6,944 nt of DNA. It comes from an uncultured Erysipelotrichaceae bacterium. GTDB lineage: Bacteria; Bacillota_I; Bacilli_A; Erysipelotrichales; Erysipelotrichaceae. The stretch is taken from positions 1-6,944 of the forward strand of contig CACZPD010000211.1 in the NCBI GenBank assembly GCA_902782955.1. The letters are read 5' to 3'. Below, in pieces: positions 6,917 to 6,944 of the stretch (positions within the stretch are counted from its first letter, which is position 1; the number at the start of each line of letters is the position of its first letter). The position numbers and the translations under genes were made by a program. A model generated the notes under the pieces. That model worked only from the letters and a program-made list of their open reading frames with translations, made no database searches and was not told the origin of the DNA.

Positions 6917-6944
6917 TCAAAACTTCCGTTTTTCAGTCCGCGTC

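Noticed and set aside
6924..6930. Shared 7-mer TTCCGTT upstream of both glgC and pgk (also 2958-2964)
   Set aside because: The two copies lie at different distances from their -10 boxes (about 30 and 12 bp) and in different dyad contexts, so a common operator is not supported.

Overview
The window carries two adjacent transcription units, both read from the minus strand, with no mobile element, RNA gene or CRISPR array. From the right edge leftward, the first unit is glgC-glgD-glgA, the ADP-glucose route to glycogen. A 209-base gap follows, and then pgk-tpiA-eno, the lower-glycolysis genes; eno runs off the left edge. The GlgC/GlgD pair, the strong AGGAGG-type ribosome sites, the SigA-like extended -10 promoters and the cre-like box all point to a low- to mid-GC Bacillota (Firmicutes), probably a fermentative anaerobe. 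The genus cannot be read from this sequence; an Erysipelotrichia-like member is only a guess.

Glycogen unit (about 6930 to 3070): an extended -10 promoter lies just upstream of glgC. A 14-base box matching the CcpA operator consensus at all but one position sits across the predicted transcription start. GlgC has an intact catalytic apparatus. GlgD is a paralogue that has lost the nucleotide-binding loop and the catalytic Asp, as expected of the regulatory partner. GlgA follows after 20 bases and a clear intrinsic terminator closes the unit. Branching enzyme (glgB) and phosphorylase (glgP), often in the same operon, are not next to these genes on the 3' side, and the promoter placement argues against them being cotranscribed on the 5' side.

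Glycolytic unit (about 2970 to 1 and beyond): its own extended -10 promoter drives pgk. tpiA follows only 6 bases after pgk and has no convincing ribosome site of its own, so translational coupling is likely. eno follows 55 bases later, behind a small GNRA-loop hairpin and a strong ribosome site. gapA is not upstream of pgk, and no phosphoglycerate mutase gene lies between tpiA and eno, unlike the common gapA-pgk-tpiA-gpmI-eno layout.

The two units draw on and feed the same sugar-phosphate pool but appear to be controlled separately. I do not see a novel defence or mobile system. The observations most worth checking are the cre-like operator on the glycogen operon and a roughly 10-residue insertion in enolase directly after its catalytic loop.
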